A stretch of DNA of 64,000 bases from Psychrobacter sp. 4Bb (GCF_002836735.1 NZ_PJAS01000057.1:1-64000), one strand, 5' to 3'; positions 38,175 to 47,090 are shown, counted from the stretch's first letter. Notes: generated by a model from the letters alone, not told the origin. Numbers and translations: made by a program.

Positions 38175-39722
38175 TTACACTTTATCTTTACGTAATGGAT
38201 CAGCGTTCATGCTTTTTTGCTGTGCTAGATGACGCTCTTCCCAATACGGTGCGTTTTTGATACCGAATTTAGCAGGATCAAAACTATAGCGAGTGACGCC
38301 AGCTTTACGCTGAGCTTCATAGTCTTTAAGCATAGTAAGTGTTGGACGAGCCACGATGAAGATGACAAGAATACCAACAATGTTAAGCCAAGCCATAAGA
38401 CCAACACCGATATCACCGATTGCCCAGATATAACCAGCTGAGTTTAGACCACCATAAGCAACCATCGCCATGATAAGCACTTTCACTAGGAATAGACCAG
38501 TTCTGTTCGCACTACGACCGAGGAAACGTGTTAAGTAAGCGACGTTTACTTCAGCGATGTAGTAGTAAGCCAGAATTGTCGTAAAGGCAAAGAAGAATAC
38601 AGCGATTGCGATAAAGACATTACCAAACGTACCGTATACAGATTCCATTGCCATTTGCGTGAAAGCAGGAGCATTGATTTCAGTAGCAGCGGCGACGTTC
38701 TGTACGATGAACTGACCATCTGGTAGCGTACCTTGAATGTTATACATACCAGTAGACAAGATCATGAATGCAGTAGCAGAACATACTAGTAATGTATCAA
38801 CATATACTGAGAATGCCTGAACTAAACCCTGCTGTGATGGATGCTCAACTTCAGCAGCAGCAGCAGCGTGAGGGCCTGTACCCTGACCAGCTTCGTTGGA
38901 GTAGATACCACGTTTCACACCCCAACCGATAGCAGCACCAAAACCTGCTTGTGCAGTGAATGCATCACCAACAATCATACCAAATACATCTGGAATCAAG
39001 CTGAAGTTGCTGAACATGATGATTAGCGCTAGGGCAATATAACCTAATGCCATAAAAGGTACTGCAAACTCAGTAAAGGTTGCAATACGCTTAATACCAC
39101 CAAAGATGATGATACCTAGCACGACTAAGATGATAGCCAAGCCGACCAAACGCATAGAGCCAACTTCTAGGCCTGCAACGTTCATGATCGTACCTTCGCC
39201 CATTACCTGTGCAAATGCACTGATAACACCGTTCGCCTGTACACCAGGTAAGAACATACCACATGATAAAATAGAAGCGATTGCGAAGAGGATGCCGTAC
39301 CACTTTTGACCAAGGGCACGTTCAAAGTAATAAGCTGGGCCACCGCGATATTCGCCAGTTACCACATCTTTTTCTTTATAAATTTGAGCAAGAGTAGATT
39401 CGACATAGGCTGTAGATGCGCCTAGGAAGGCTACGATCCACATCCAGAAAACGGCACCTGGGCCACCGAAGCCGATAGCAGCAGCTACCCCAGCGATGTT
39501 ACCCATACCCACACGACCGGCGAGTGAGACGGCAAGTGCCTGAAATGATGAGATACCCTGTGCACTAGATTTACCAGTGAATAGGAGTTTGATCATCTCA
39601 CCGAATAGACGTACTTGTACAAAGCGCGTCATAATGGAATAGAACAGACCGGCACCCAAGCAGAGATAAATCAGCGCTGGGCTCCAAATAATTCCATTTA
39701 CTAAGTTAACTAAACCTTCCAT
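38175..39722 (-). CDS. Alanine/glycine:cation symporter family protein (AGCS)
   Basis: 515 residues with about eleven membrane segments. The AGCS signature region GRVGMGNIAGVAAAIGFGGP (about 69-88) and the loop GAVFWMWIVAFLGASTAYVE are present, as is the later GVKRGIYSNEAGQGTGPHAA. These import alanine or glycine with Na+ or H+. Monocistronic on the minus strand. A hairpin at 39775-39808 lies about 50 bases before its start and may control it. E. coli-type dagA cannot be told from other AGCS paralogues by sequence alone. Confidence 0.93.
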   Translation of the reverse strand: MEGLVNLVNGIIWSPALIYLCLGAGLFYSIMTRFVQVRLFGEMIKLLFTGKSSAQGISSFQALAVSLAGRVGMGNIAGVAAAIGFGGPGAVFWMWIVAFLGASTAYVESTLAQIYKEKDVVTGEYRGGPAYYFERALGQKWYGILFAIASILSCGMFLPGVQANGVISAFAQVMGEGTIMNVAGLEVGSMRLVGLAIILVVLGIIIFGGIKRIATFTEFAVPFMALGYIALALIIMFSNFSLIPDVFGMIVGDAFTAQAGFGAAIGWGVKRGIYSNEAGQGTGPHAAAAAEVEHPSQQGLVQAFSVYVDTLLVCSATAFMILSTGMYNIQGTLPDGQFIVQNVAAATEINAPAFTQMAMESVYGTFGNVFIAIAVFFFAFTTILAYYYIAEVNVAYLTRFLGRSANRTGLFLVKVLIMAMVAYGGLNSAGYIWAIGDIGVGLMAWLNIVGILVIFIVARPTLTMLKDYEAQRKAGVTRYSFDPAKFGIKNAPYWEERHLAQQKSMNADPLRKDKV

Positions 39723-40678
39723 ATTTATGTTCCTAGTACTGTCTCAAGGTGGCACTGTTTGCTAGGAGTAAACTAACTGGTTAACTTACTTATTTAAGTT
39801 AAGCAGTTAAAGTCTCTGCATCGACTTATTTGTTGTCTAAGTCTCATGTGCTTGGCCACCAAGAATGGACTGTAGTTGTCTGTATTTACCCGCGTATCTC
39901 GTCAGTAATACGGACTATTTGCATAGCGCTTATCACTGACAATATAAATATCAGCTGCGTTTACTATTATTCTACAACCTCAACTACTGCGGTCTTCTAT
40001 CATCATGTTATACATCAGATGAGTCATAAGTTGACCGGCGGATAAAACAGGCGGTTATATAATTAAATATCCATCACCATGATGGCATTCAACTTACTAT
40101 GAGCTGTCTTGAATAAATACATGACTGGTATGGCGAATTAACAGTATTAAGCGATAATTTGACAGTTAATTGATGTTTTTATTAAGAAATTAACAACTCG
40201 CTAATACTAATCAAACTATAAGTCCACTACCAAATGTATTCAAACCGTACGGCTACGTAACTGCAATTTGCCATATTTTTGTACTAATTACTAGAAATTT
40301 CTTTATAGACGGTAGATATATTCGTATTTTATTTGGCTGATACATTAGCAAGATTTGCATAATATATAAATAATTGTTTGTACTTTCATAACATTTAGTC
40401 TGATTACTCTAGACTGCTAGATTTTTGCTCTATATCTATCATGATAAAAACGCGTTATCGTTGACGCTATGCGGTTGTGTTTTGGTAACGGTCAATTGTA
40501 AAAAGCCGTATATAACGCCATCATTAGGACAACTTCTTTTGATATCATGCTGATAGAGTGATGCGCAGATATACAATATATAGAGCGCATGACTGCCGTA
40601 TGAATACCAAGAAAACTTAAAAATATTAAAAACGTGGTACTGGATATTTGTTATTTATCATTATTAGGAGAATCAACA
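39723..40678. other. Long intergenic region between the AGCS gene and lemA
   Basis: 956 AT-rich bases with the hairpin noted at 39775 and otherwise no recognised gene, terminator or RNA. A 71-codon frame at 39830-40045 lacks a ribosome site and reads as random sequence. Long spacers like this are common next to divergent promoters. Confidence 0.5.
39775..39808 (-). promoter_or_regulatory. Near-perfect inverted repeat upstream of the AGCS gene
   Basis: AACTG-G-TTAACTTA and TAAGTTAA-G-CAGTT form a 13-bp stem with one G-G mismatch around a 6-base loop, 52 bases from the start codon. It could be an operator or a 5'-leader hairpin; no regulator is known for it. Confidence 0.45.
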
Positions 40679-41311
40679 ATGACGCGTAAATCTATTATGA
40701 AGCCGATGTTGCTAGCCGCTTTATTGACAACTTCTACAGTTGGTCTAAGCGGCTGTGGCTACAACAACCTGCAAGCACAAGATGAGCAGGTCACTGCTTC
40801 ATGGTCAGAAGTGGTTAACCAGTATCAGCGCCGTTCTGATTTGGTGCCAAACTTAGTCAAAGTCGTACAGCAATATGCCGAGCAAGAGCAAGAAGTCTTC
40901 ACCCAAGTGGCAGAAGCTCGCTCACGTGCGGGCGGTATCACGGTAACGCCAGAAGTGCTTAATGATCCAGAAGCGATGGAGCGTTATGCAGCAGCGCAAG
41001 AGCAGATGACAGGGGCATTGTCACGTTTGATGGCAGTATCTGAGCGTTATCCAGATCTAAAGTCAGATGCACTGTTTCAGGACCTGCAAGCACAGTTAGA
41101 AGGCACTGAGAACCGTATTGCTGTGGCTCGTAACCGTTATATCCAAGAAGTGCAGGGTTACAATACAACGGTACGTCAGTTCCCAACCAACATCACTGCA
41201 AAAGTATTTGGTATGGATATTAAGCCCAACTTTAGTGTGGCTAATGAGGAAGCGATTTCAACCGCACCAAGTGTTGATTTTGGCGATTCTACAGAAAAGT
41301 CAGCTGAATAA
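40679..41311 (+). CDS. lemA: LemA family lipoprotein
   Basis: 210 residues from the ATG at 40679 (AGGAG 9 bases upstream; the frame is open 15 codons earlier). The lipobox LSGC puts a lipidated Cys at about residue 26. The LemA core follows: DEQVTASWSEVVNQYQRRSD, LVPNLVKVVQQYAEQEQEVF, then long helices and the NRIAVARNRYIQEVQGYN stretch. LemA proteins are helical, membrane-linked and of unsettled function. It is followed by two TPM-domain genes, the usual LemA neighbours. A terminator-like hairpin at 41332 lies between it and the next gene. Confidence 0.92.
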   Translation: MTRKSIMKPMLLAALLTTSTVGLSGCGYNNLQAQDEQVTASWSEVVNQYQRRSDLVPNLVKVVQQYAEQEQEVFTQVAEARSRAGGITVTPEVLNDPEAMERYAAAQEQMTGALSRLMAVSERYPDLKSDALFQDLQAQLEGTENRIAVARNRYIQEVQGYNTTVRQFPTNITAKVFGMDIKPNFSVANEEAISTAPSVDFGDSTEKSAE

Positions 41312-41331
41312 AATTTAGAATGAACGTGAAG

Positions 41332-41361
41332 ACAGAGCGGCATAGGCAGCTCTGTTTATTT
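41332..41361 (+). terminator. Terminator-like hairpin between lemA and the first TPM gene
   Basis: ACAGAGC and GCTCTGT form a perfect 7-bp stem over a 10-base loop, followed by TTATTT. Probably a partial terminator that lowers expression of the downstream genes relative to lemA. Confidence 0.55.
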
Positions 41362-41434
41362 AGCTAATGGTTTGATAATGATTAGTTAGAGTCTATCAAT
41401 TGGTAAAGATGTTATCTGAGGTGGTATAGATTAG

Positions 41435-42619
41435 ATGAATAATTCAAAAGCAATCTTATCAGCATTACTGTTTACGTTAGGTGTCGTCAGCGTGCCTGCA
41501 TTGCACGCTGCACCCAATGATACAGCGGTGGCGACAGATAGCACCTCGGATCTGCAAAACCGTAGTGTCGAAGAGTTAGTGGCTGTTGCTAAAGCAGGCG
41601 AGTCTAACGAAGCAATCAATGATGCCGTATTAAATAACGATGCTATCAATGAAGCGGTGCTCGGCAACGACGCTATCAATCAAAACGCAGATAGCCAAAG
41701 TACAGCAAATGGTACTGCCAATGCTCAAACAACCGCTCAGCCACCTGTAGGCTCCAGTGCCGAGGGTGTTGACGCTGACAAGTTGATACTTAATGAACCA
41801 GTCGTTGATCAGGCCAATATTTTAAATCCCCAAGAGAAGCTACGTCTAGAGGCTCAGCTTCGAAGTATCTATCAGCAGGGATTAGCACAAGCAGCGGTGG
41901 TTATCGTACCAACTACCAATGGCGTGCCTATATTTGATTATGCATTGCAAGTTGCTGAGAAGTGGGAATTGGGTGATGAAGCTATCGATGATGGTTTGCT
42001 AATTGTCGTTGCTGTCAATGACCGTGATATGTATATCCTAACGGGTTACGGGCTAGAAGGGGTGTTGCCAGATGCTGCGCTCAACCGTATCATTCGTGAA
42101 GATATCACGCCGTTATTCAAACAAAACAACTATGGTGCTGGAATACTGGCTGGCATTGGTGCGCTCAACACGCGTCTGACCGCTGATCCTGAAGTTTTAG
42201 CCCGTGCTGATGCGCAAGCTGCAGCACGCACTGCTCAGCAAAGCTCAGACGAGTTGCCGTCACCTATTTTCTTATTTATCATGGCGATGATTTTTGGTAG
42301 CTTTATTACTAATATATTGGGCCGAGTATTTGGTTCTATCATTACCGCTGGTGGGTTTTTTGCAGGTTCGATGGCTTTAGGCGGCGGTTTCTTTATGACG
42401 CTGATTATGGCGATATTCATCTGGATGTTTTTGATCTCACGCGGTGGTGGCGGTGGAAAAGGCGGCGGCGGTAAAGGTGGGCGCAGAGGCGGCATGATTT
42501 TCTTACCCGGTATGGGCGGCGGTAGTGGAGGCGGCTTTGGCGGTGGTGGTTTCGGAGGCGGCGGCTTTGGCGGTGGCGGCGGTGGTTTCGGCGGCGGCGG
42601 TGCAGGTGGCTCGTGGTAA
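41435..42619 (+). CDS. TPM-domain protein with Gly-rich tail (YgcG-like)
   Basis: 394 residues. Signal peptide (residues 1-24), then a degenerate repeat region NDAVLNNDAINEAVLGNDAI (about 48-70). The TPM domain (PF04536 type) spans about 115-250: VVDQANILNPQEKLRLEAQL, AAVVIVPTTNGVPIFDYALQ, LGDEAIDDGLLIVVAVNDRD, and GYGLEGVLPDAALNRII. After a two-segment membrane region (about 280-335) the protein ends in a Gly-rich tail of GGGFGGG type (about 340-394). TPM domains of relatives have been described as phosphatases. Works with lemA and the next gene. Confidence 0.88.
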   Translation: MNNSKAILSALLFTLGVVSVPALHAAPNDTAVATDSTSDLQNRSVEELVAVAKAGESNEAINDAVLNNDAINEAVLGNDAINQNADSQSTANGTANAQTTAQPPVGSSAEGVDADKLILNEPVVDQANILNPQEKLRLEAQLRSIYQQGLAQAAVVIVPTTNGVPIFDYALQVAEKWELGDEAIDDGLLIVVAVNDRDMYILTGYGLEGVLPDAALNRIIREDITPLFKQNNYGAGILAGIGALNTRLTADPEVLARADAQAAARTAQQSSDELPSPIFLFIMAMIFGSFITNILGRVFGSIITAGGFFAGSMALGGGFFMTLIMAIFIWMFLISRGGGGGKGGGGKGGRRGGMIFLPGMGGGSGGGFGGGGFGGGGFGGGGGGFGGGGAGGSW

Positions 42620-42690
42620 GTATTCCACATACGCAAACAAAATAAACTCTACATAACCATCGAAAACGACGTACTTGAGGAAATAATATA

Positions 42691-43215
42691 ATGGTAGAAG
42701 ACAACGCTTCAAACCCCAGTTTTGCCCGCTGGTGGCGTCAAGTTTTGTTCGTCCCTTTATTACATAGTAAGTGGCTAACAACAGAATCTAAGGCGCGTCT
42801 AACAGATGCTGTGACACGAGCCGAGCGTGGGCATCGTGGTGAGGTGTTCTTAATTGTAGAAAACCATCTGCCTATCCAAGAAGCCTATCGCATGAACTGC
42901 CGTGAGCGTGCGATTGATTTGTTTAGCGAATATCGCGTCTGGGATACGGAAGAAAACACGGGCGTCTTGATCTATGTCAATATATGCGAGCGTAAACTAG
43001 AGATTGTCGCAGACCGAGGTATCAGCGCTCACGTTAGTCCAACGGTATGGAATGCAATGTGCGAAAAGGCAGTATCTGGTATTGCTACTCAAAAGACAGA
43101 AGAGAGCTTGGCTGAACTGCTAGACGAAGTGGGGCAGGTGTTACGTCAATACTATCATCTAGAGCATGATCCAGAAGGCAATGAGCTGTCCGATACAGTG
43201 GTATTTTTAAAGTAG
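42691..43215 (+). CDS. TPM-domain protein, second copy
   Basis: 174 residues. Same TPM fold without a signal peptide, membrane segment or Gly-rich tail: RGHRGEVFLIVENHLPIQEA, FSEYRVWDTEENTGVLIYVN, VADRGISAHVSPTVWNAMCE, then a helical C-terminus. A basic N-terminus with FARWWRQVLFVPLL could touch the membrane. It lies 71 bases after the first TPM gene, so lemA-TPM-TPM form one unit. The usual catalytic acidic residues are not assigned here. Confidence 0.85.
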   Translation: MVEDNASNPSFARWWRQVLFVPLLHSKWLTTESKARLTDAVTRAERGHRGEVFLIVENHLPIQEAYRMNCRERAIDLFSEYRVWDTEENTGVLIYVNICERKLEIVADRGISAHVSPTVWNAMCEKAVSGIATQKTEESLAELLDEVGQVLRQYYHLEHDPEGNELSDTVVFLK

Positions 43216-43417
43216 TTTGCGCCTTATACGGTTTTGTTAAGAAGGCTACTTTTATAAGTGGCTTATCTATACGGTCAAAGGGTTTTGTTTTAGGCGATAT
43301 GCTTTTAATGTTAAAATAACTCTTTTGGGACAGATAACGCCTTATATATACAGTTTGATTATCCTACTGTGCAACATTTACTAGGGCTCGTCTTGATAAC
43401 ACCATTATTGGAATACT

Positions 43418-44416
43418 ATGATTGAATTAATAAAGAAATTACCGAAAGCTGAACTTCATCTACATATTGAAGGTTCGCTAGAGCCTGAGCTGATGTTTAG
43501 ATTGGCCAAGAAGAATAACGTAGAAATACCTTATCAAGATATCGAAGATGTACGCAGTGCCTATAACTTCACCAATCTACAGACCTTTTTAGATATCTAC
43601 TATGCGGGTGCCAACGTTCTACTCACCAAAGATGATTTTTATGATTTGACGTGGGAATATATTCTTAAATGTGTTGAAGATAATGTCATTCACACAGAGA
43701 TATTCTTTGATCCGCAGACGCATACTGAACGCGGCGTGCCTTTTGAAACGGTCATTACAGGTATCAAAGAAGCGCTCGCCGATGCTAAAGCAAAATACGG
43801 TATCACGTCATGTATCATCATGTGTTTCTTGCGTCATTTATCGCAAGAAGAAGCGTTCAAGACATTAGAACAAGCACTAGATTATAAAGACGACATTATC
43901 GGTGTTGGCCTTGATTCATCAGAGTTGGGTAACCCACCATCGAAATTTAAAGAAGTCTTCCAAAAAGCCAAAGAAGAAGGCTTTAAGTTGGTTGCTCATG
44001 CAGGCGAAGAAGCAGACTTCTCGTACATCTACGAAGCGTTAGATTTATTGAATATTAATAGAATCGATCATGGTGTGCAGTCTATAAAAAGCCCAGAGTT
44101 GATGCAAAGACTCAAAGATGAGCAGATGCCACTGACCGTTTGCCCGAACTCAAATATCGAGCTAAAAGTCTTTGAGACTTATAAAGAGCACAATATTAAA
44201 GAGCTTTTAGACTACGGTCTGAATATTAGCGTTAACTCAGACGACCCTGCGTACTTCAAAGGTTACGTGAATCAAAATTTCATCAATCTGTATGAGAACC
44301 TACCAATTACAGAAGATGATGTAATTACATTAGTAAAGAACTCTTTTAAATCGGCATTTATAAGTGATGAGTTAAAAGAAACTTATTTGGCGAGAGTGGA
44401 TCTTGCATTGAAATAA
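43418..44416 (+). CDS. Adenosine deaminase family protein, probably an adenine deaminase
   Basis: 332 residues. The amidohydrolase zinc site is clear: HLHIEG (about residues 15-20), HAGEE (about 195-199), and SVNSDDPAYF (about 276-285). The pattern LPKAELHLH, FFDPQTHTERGVPF, FLRHLSQEEA, VGLDSSELGNPPSKF and RIDHGVQ matches the PA0148-type subfamily of Pseudomonas, which deaminates adenine rather than adenosine. It lacks CPLSN and instead has CPNSN (about 247-251). Substrate is inferred from subfamily likeness. It stands alone with its own terminator; a lone TAGGGCTCG repeat end lies 36 bases upstream. Confidence 0.85.
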   Translation: MIELIKKLPKAELHLHIEGSLEPELMFRLAKKNNVEIPYQDIEDVRSAYNFTNLQTFLDIYYAGANVLLTKDDFYDLTWEYILKCVEDNVIHTEIFFDPQTHTERGVPFETVITGIKEALADAKAKYGITSCIIMCFLRHLSQEEAFKTLEQALDYKDDIIGVGLDSSELGNPPSKFKEVFQKAKEEGFKLVAHAGEEADFSYIYEALDLLNINRIDHGVQSIKSPELMQRLKDEQMPLTVCPNSNIELKVFETYKEHNIKELLDYGLNISVNSDDPAYFKGYVNQNFINLYENLPITEDDVITLVKNSFKSAFISDELKETYLARVDLALK

Positions 44417-44442
44417 CTTTCACGAGTTTATTATTAGTAGCA

Positions 44443-44481
44443 AGGGCTTAATGATTTATATAAATCGTTAAGCCTTTTTTA
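44443..44481 (+). terminator. Rho-independent terminator of the deaminase gene
   Basis: GGCTTAATGATTTA and TAAATCGTTAAGCC pair (one G-U) over a 2-base loop and are followed by six T. Confidence 0.9.
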
Positions 44482-44526
44482 TTGTCTATCACTCATTCAT
44501 TCAGCAATATCTATAAGTAGTAGCAA

Positions 44527-45327
44527 TTATAAAGCCGTAATCTCTGTTATAAGCAGTGGCAAAACGATTCCTGCTTTTTCTGCTAATGTGATATCGACGA
44601 TAGTATTTGGCGTTGGGTCAGGGTTTATCTCAATAACTTGCGCGCCATTTTGTTTGGCTAGTTGTGCCAATCCAGCAGCAGGATAAACCAAGCTTGAGGT
44701 GCCGATACTGATAAATACCTCGCAATTAGCTGCAGCTTCTTCGGCGGTCTGCCATGCCTGTACAGGTAGAGCTTCGCCAAACCAAACAATATCTGGTCTG
44801 ATGTAACCGTCGCAATGCGGACAGCTAAGCAGTGTTTTATCAAAGCTCATGGTGCCTTGATTATCGTACGATGCTCTCGATTGATCTTGATAGGGTATCT
44901 CACACTGACCACAGCGATTGCGCCACAGATGACCATGCAGGTGAGTCACTGCGCTACCAGCTTGCTCGTGCAAATCATCGACATTTTGGGTGATGAGTGT
45001 CACTTGCTGATCGGATGTTTGCGCATGATACTGCCATTGGGCCAACGCATGATGGGCTGGATTTGGTGCTTTGTCTGCGACCATTTGCCGACGCCATTGA
45101 TACCATGACCATACTAGCTTGGGATCACGAGTAAACGCTTCAGGGGTTGCCAAGTCTTCGACACCGTAATTCTCCCACAGTCCTGTTTGCTTATCTCGAA
45201 ACGTTGGGATGCCGCTTTCTGCTGAAATACCAGCCCCAGTCAAAATGCAAATACGCTGTTTCGATGACAACAGTTGTGCGGCAAGTTTTACTTCCGCTAT
45301 TAACGCTGGTGATAATTCTGCTAACAT
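44527..45327 (-). CDS. cobB: NAD-dependent protein deacylase, sirtuin (CobB type, class III)
   Basis: 266 residues. Sir2 enzymes remove acyl groups from lysine with NAD+. NAD motif GAGISAESGIPTFR (about residues 31-44), catalytic His in LHGHLW, TQNVDDLHEQAG, zinc cysteines in CGQC (about 137-140) and CPHC (about 168-171), and IRPDIVWFGE. The Y-x-x-R pair in WYQWRRQM is the class III (SIRT5/CobB) signature for desuccinylase and demalonylase activity. It is convergent with the deaminase gene; its start region is 35 bases from a divergent small gene. Confidence 0.93.
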   Translation of the reverse strand: MLAELSPALIAEVKLAAQLLSSKQRICILTGAGISAESGIPTFRDKQTGLWENYGVEDLATPEAFTRDPKLVWSWYQWRRQMVADKAPNPAHHALAQWQYHAQTSDQQVTLITQNVDDLHEQAGSAVTHLHGHLWRNRCGQCEIPYQDQSRASYDNQGTMSFDKTLLSCPHCDGYIRPDIVWFGEALPVQAWQTAEEAAANCEVFISIGTSSLVYPAAGLAQLAKQNGAQVIEINPDPTPNTIVDITLAEKAGIVLPLLITEITAL

Positions 45328-45362
45328 GAGCCAACCCTTGCTAATAATGGATATTTTTACTT

Positions 45363-45725
45363 ATGATAGACGGAATTTGGTGGCTTGTCATATTGTTCGC
45401 TGTCATCGCAGTTTTATGGTTTGTGGCAAAATCGCGCGGTGCAAAAGCAGGCGAAAAGCATAGCGGCGCAAAATCAAAAAATGCAACACCGAATGATGCG
45501 CTGCAAAAAACATCAGCGATATTGAAACAGCATTTTGCTGATTATCGAGTCACACGTAAGGCAAATCATTTGCTCGTTAGCAAACAAGATAAAAAAATTG
45601 CGATGATTACGATTGATAAAAAGATTGCTGAGGGTCAGCGCCGTTTGGGTGATGTGCCAGTGATTAATTATCACCGTATACCTAGCCGTGCTCAATTGAC
45701 TGCCAATTTGCAAGATGCAGAGTAA
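45363..45725 (+). CDS. Uncharacterised single-pass membrane protein
   Basis: 120 residues, not recognised. One N-terminal membrane segment (about 5-24, IWWLVILFAVIAVLWFVA) followed by a Lys/Gly-rich linker and a small globular domain (about 55-120) with a strand-like stretch HLLVSKQDKKIAMITIDKKI. It is divergent from cobB with a short shared promoter region. Similar short proteins exist next to sirtuins in Moraxellaceae only as I recall, not verified. Confidence 0.65.
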   Translation: MIDGIWWLVILFAVIAVLWFVAKSRGAKAGEKHSGAKSKNATPNDALQKTSAILKQHFADYRVTRKANHLLVSKQDKKIAMITIDKKIAEGQRRLGDVPVINYHRIPSRAQLTANLQDAE

Positions 45726-45961
45726 TTTTGCTATATAGTCAATCCTCTATAAATTGGCTACGGTGTCAGTCTCGCTCAGTCTCGCTCAGTCTACTACTTG
45801 TAGTACTTTCACTCGGCTTCCTTGTATCCAAATTATACTGAATCGACTATAGGTAAGAGCCTCAGAAGTATACAAGCACAGAAAAATCGCAAACATTTTG
45901 AAGTGTAGGTAGTTTAAAATAGTACTAAGGAAGTGATAGAGCGAGGTTGGAACATAATGAT

Positions 45962-46038
45962 TGGTGCGCTCGGCGGGAATCGAACCCACGACCCTCGGCT
46001 TCGGAGACCGATACTCTATCCAACTGAGCTACGAGCGC
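45962..46038 (-). tRNA. tRNA-Arg (anticodon CCG)
   Basis: A full cloverleaf on the minus strand: acceptor GCGCTCG with CGAGCGC, D arm GCTC...GAGT, anticodon stem and loop with CTCCGAA (anticodon CCG, decoding CGG), T arm with GTTCGAATC, discriminator A, and an encoded CCA at 45962-45964. 77 bases including CCA. Confidence 0.95.
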
Positions 46039-46390
46039 ATACGATAACGATATGTCTGACTGTCACGCTTAGATGCGCATGATAATTAGCATAAGGTGTC
46101 TAGAAATAAAGACCGCTTAGTCTAACAAATAAAAAGCATAAAGCCAATAAATGACAGTCGCGATTGAGGTTTTTTAAGAAAAAACAGTCAAGTCATTAAA
46201 CAAGCATGGCAATTTACCTGCCTTTTCCCTTATAATGTTGGGGAGAATTCATATTTATAATCACCGATTGCAAGTGCGCTGGCACGCGGGATGGCTGTCT
46301 GCTATTGAAGACTTAGAGGTCGTCAAAGGAGGACAGACGGAATGTCCGAGCCGTGCTAGTCCTTGTATACGTAATAAGAGAACGTGACGA
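46039..46390. other. Intergenic region and long leader before the cytochrome gene
   Basis: 352 bases between the tRNA start and the cytochrome start. A promoter is at 46207-46236. From 46235 an open frame of 50 codons (start ATG overlapping the -10) ends at 46387, three bases before the cytochrome ATG. The leader also has GTGC/GCAC and AAGGA/TCCTT pairings. Coding is not supported by a ribosome site at its start, so I list it only as a leader with structure. Confidence 0.5.
46207..46236 (+). promoter_or_regulatory. Sigma-70 promoter of the cytochrome c gene
   Basis: TGGCAA, an 18-base spacer and a perfect TATAAT -10. A transcript starting near 46243 would have a leader of about 150 bases. 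Confidence 0.6.
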
Positions 46391-47047
46391 ATGAGAAAAG
46401 TAGTTATGTTATCGGCAGCTGCCATTCTAGGAATCGCTAGTATCGCGGTGAGCCAAGCTGAAGATGTTGTAGACACTCCTGTAACTGCGTCAGACGTAGC
46501 AGAAGGCCAAGAGGTCGTAGAAGCTGCTCCTGAAACGCTAGGTGACGATACCCAAGCTGCTGCAGATACTACAGATGGTGCTGCGCCCACTGACGAAGCC
46601 GCTCCAGCAGAAGGCGAAGAAACTGCCGCTGCAGCGCCTGCCGCTGATGAAGAGCCAATTCCACAAGATACGCCGCAAGTACAGAAGCTAATTGCTTTGT
46701 ATCCTAATCTGATTGCGCGTATCCAGCCTGTTGCCAATATCTGTTTTGAAGATGGTGAAGCTTGTGACGTAACGGCACGCTCATCTGGCCCAGCTGCTGG
46801 CGACGGTCCTCGTGACGGTAAAGCGGTATATAACGCCGTATGCCATACTTGTCATACAGCAGGCTTGCTAGGCTCTCCTATCTTTGGTGATGCTGGCGCT
46901 TGGGGCCCACGTATCGCAAAAGGTAAAGATACGCTATATACCCATGCTATCAATGGTTTCAATGCGATGCCTGCTAAAGGTGGCGCGGATATTCCTGATG
47001 AAGAAGTTCAAAACGCCGTAGATTATATGGTTGCAGAAGCAAGCTAA
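46391..47047 (+). CDS. Cytochrome c5-like periplasmic c-type cytochrome
   Basis: 218 residues. Signal peptide (1-23, ending SQA), an Ala/Glu/Thr-rich acidic linker (about 25-100), and a single haem domain with CHTCH (about residues 151-155) as the covalent haem site and Met in FNAMPAKGG as the axial ligand. The Cys pair in NICFEDGEACDV before the haem domain is seen in c5-type cytochromes of this group. It carries electrons to a terminal oxidase or peroxidase in the periplasm; the partner is unknown. The ATG has GAGAA upstream. Terminator at 47091. Confidence 0.88.
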   Translation: MRKVVMLSAAAILGIASIAVSQAEDVVDTPVTASDVAEGQEVVEAAPETLGDDTQAAADTTDGAAPTDEAAPAEGEETAAAAPAADEEPIPQDTPQVQKLIALYPNLIARIQPVANICFEDGEACDVTARSSGPAAGDGPRDGKAVYNAVCHTCHTAGLLGSPIFGDAGAWGPRIAKGKDTLYTHAINGFNAMPAKGGADIPDEEVQNAVDYMVAEAS

Positions 47048-47090
47048 TCTTTGTTGATTACCTTCCAAGCTTTTACGATAGTTATCTATG

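Noticed and set aside
39830..40045. 71-codon frame in the gap before lemA
   Set aside because: No ribosome site, no likeness to any protein family, and composition like the surrounding non-coding sequence.
42235..42636. Proline-rich open frame on the minus strand
   Set aside because: It is the complement of the Gly-rich tail of the TPM protein; such mirror frames arise from GGN codons and have no ribosome site.
45786..45989. 67-codon minus frame
   Set aside because: It runs into the tRNA-Arg gene and has no ribosome site.
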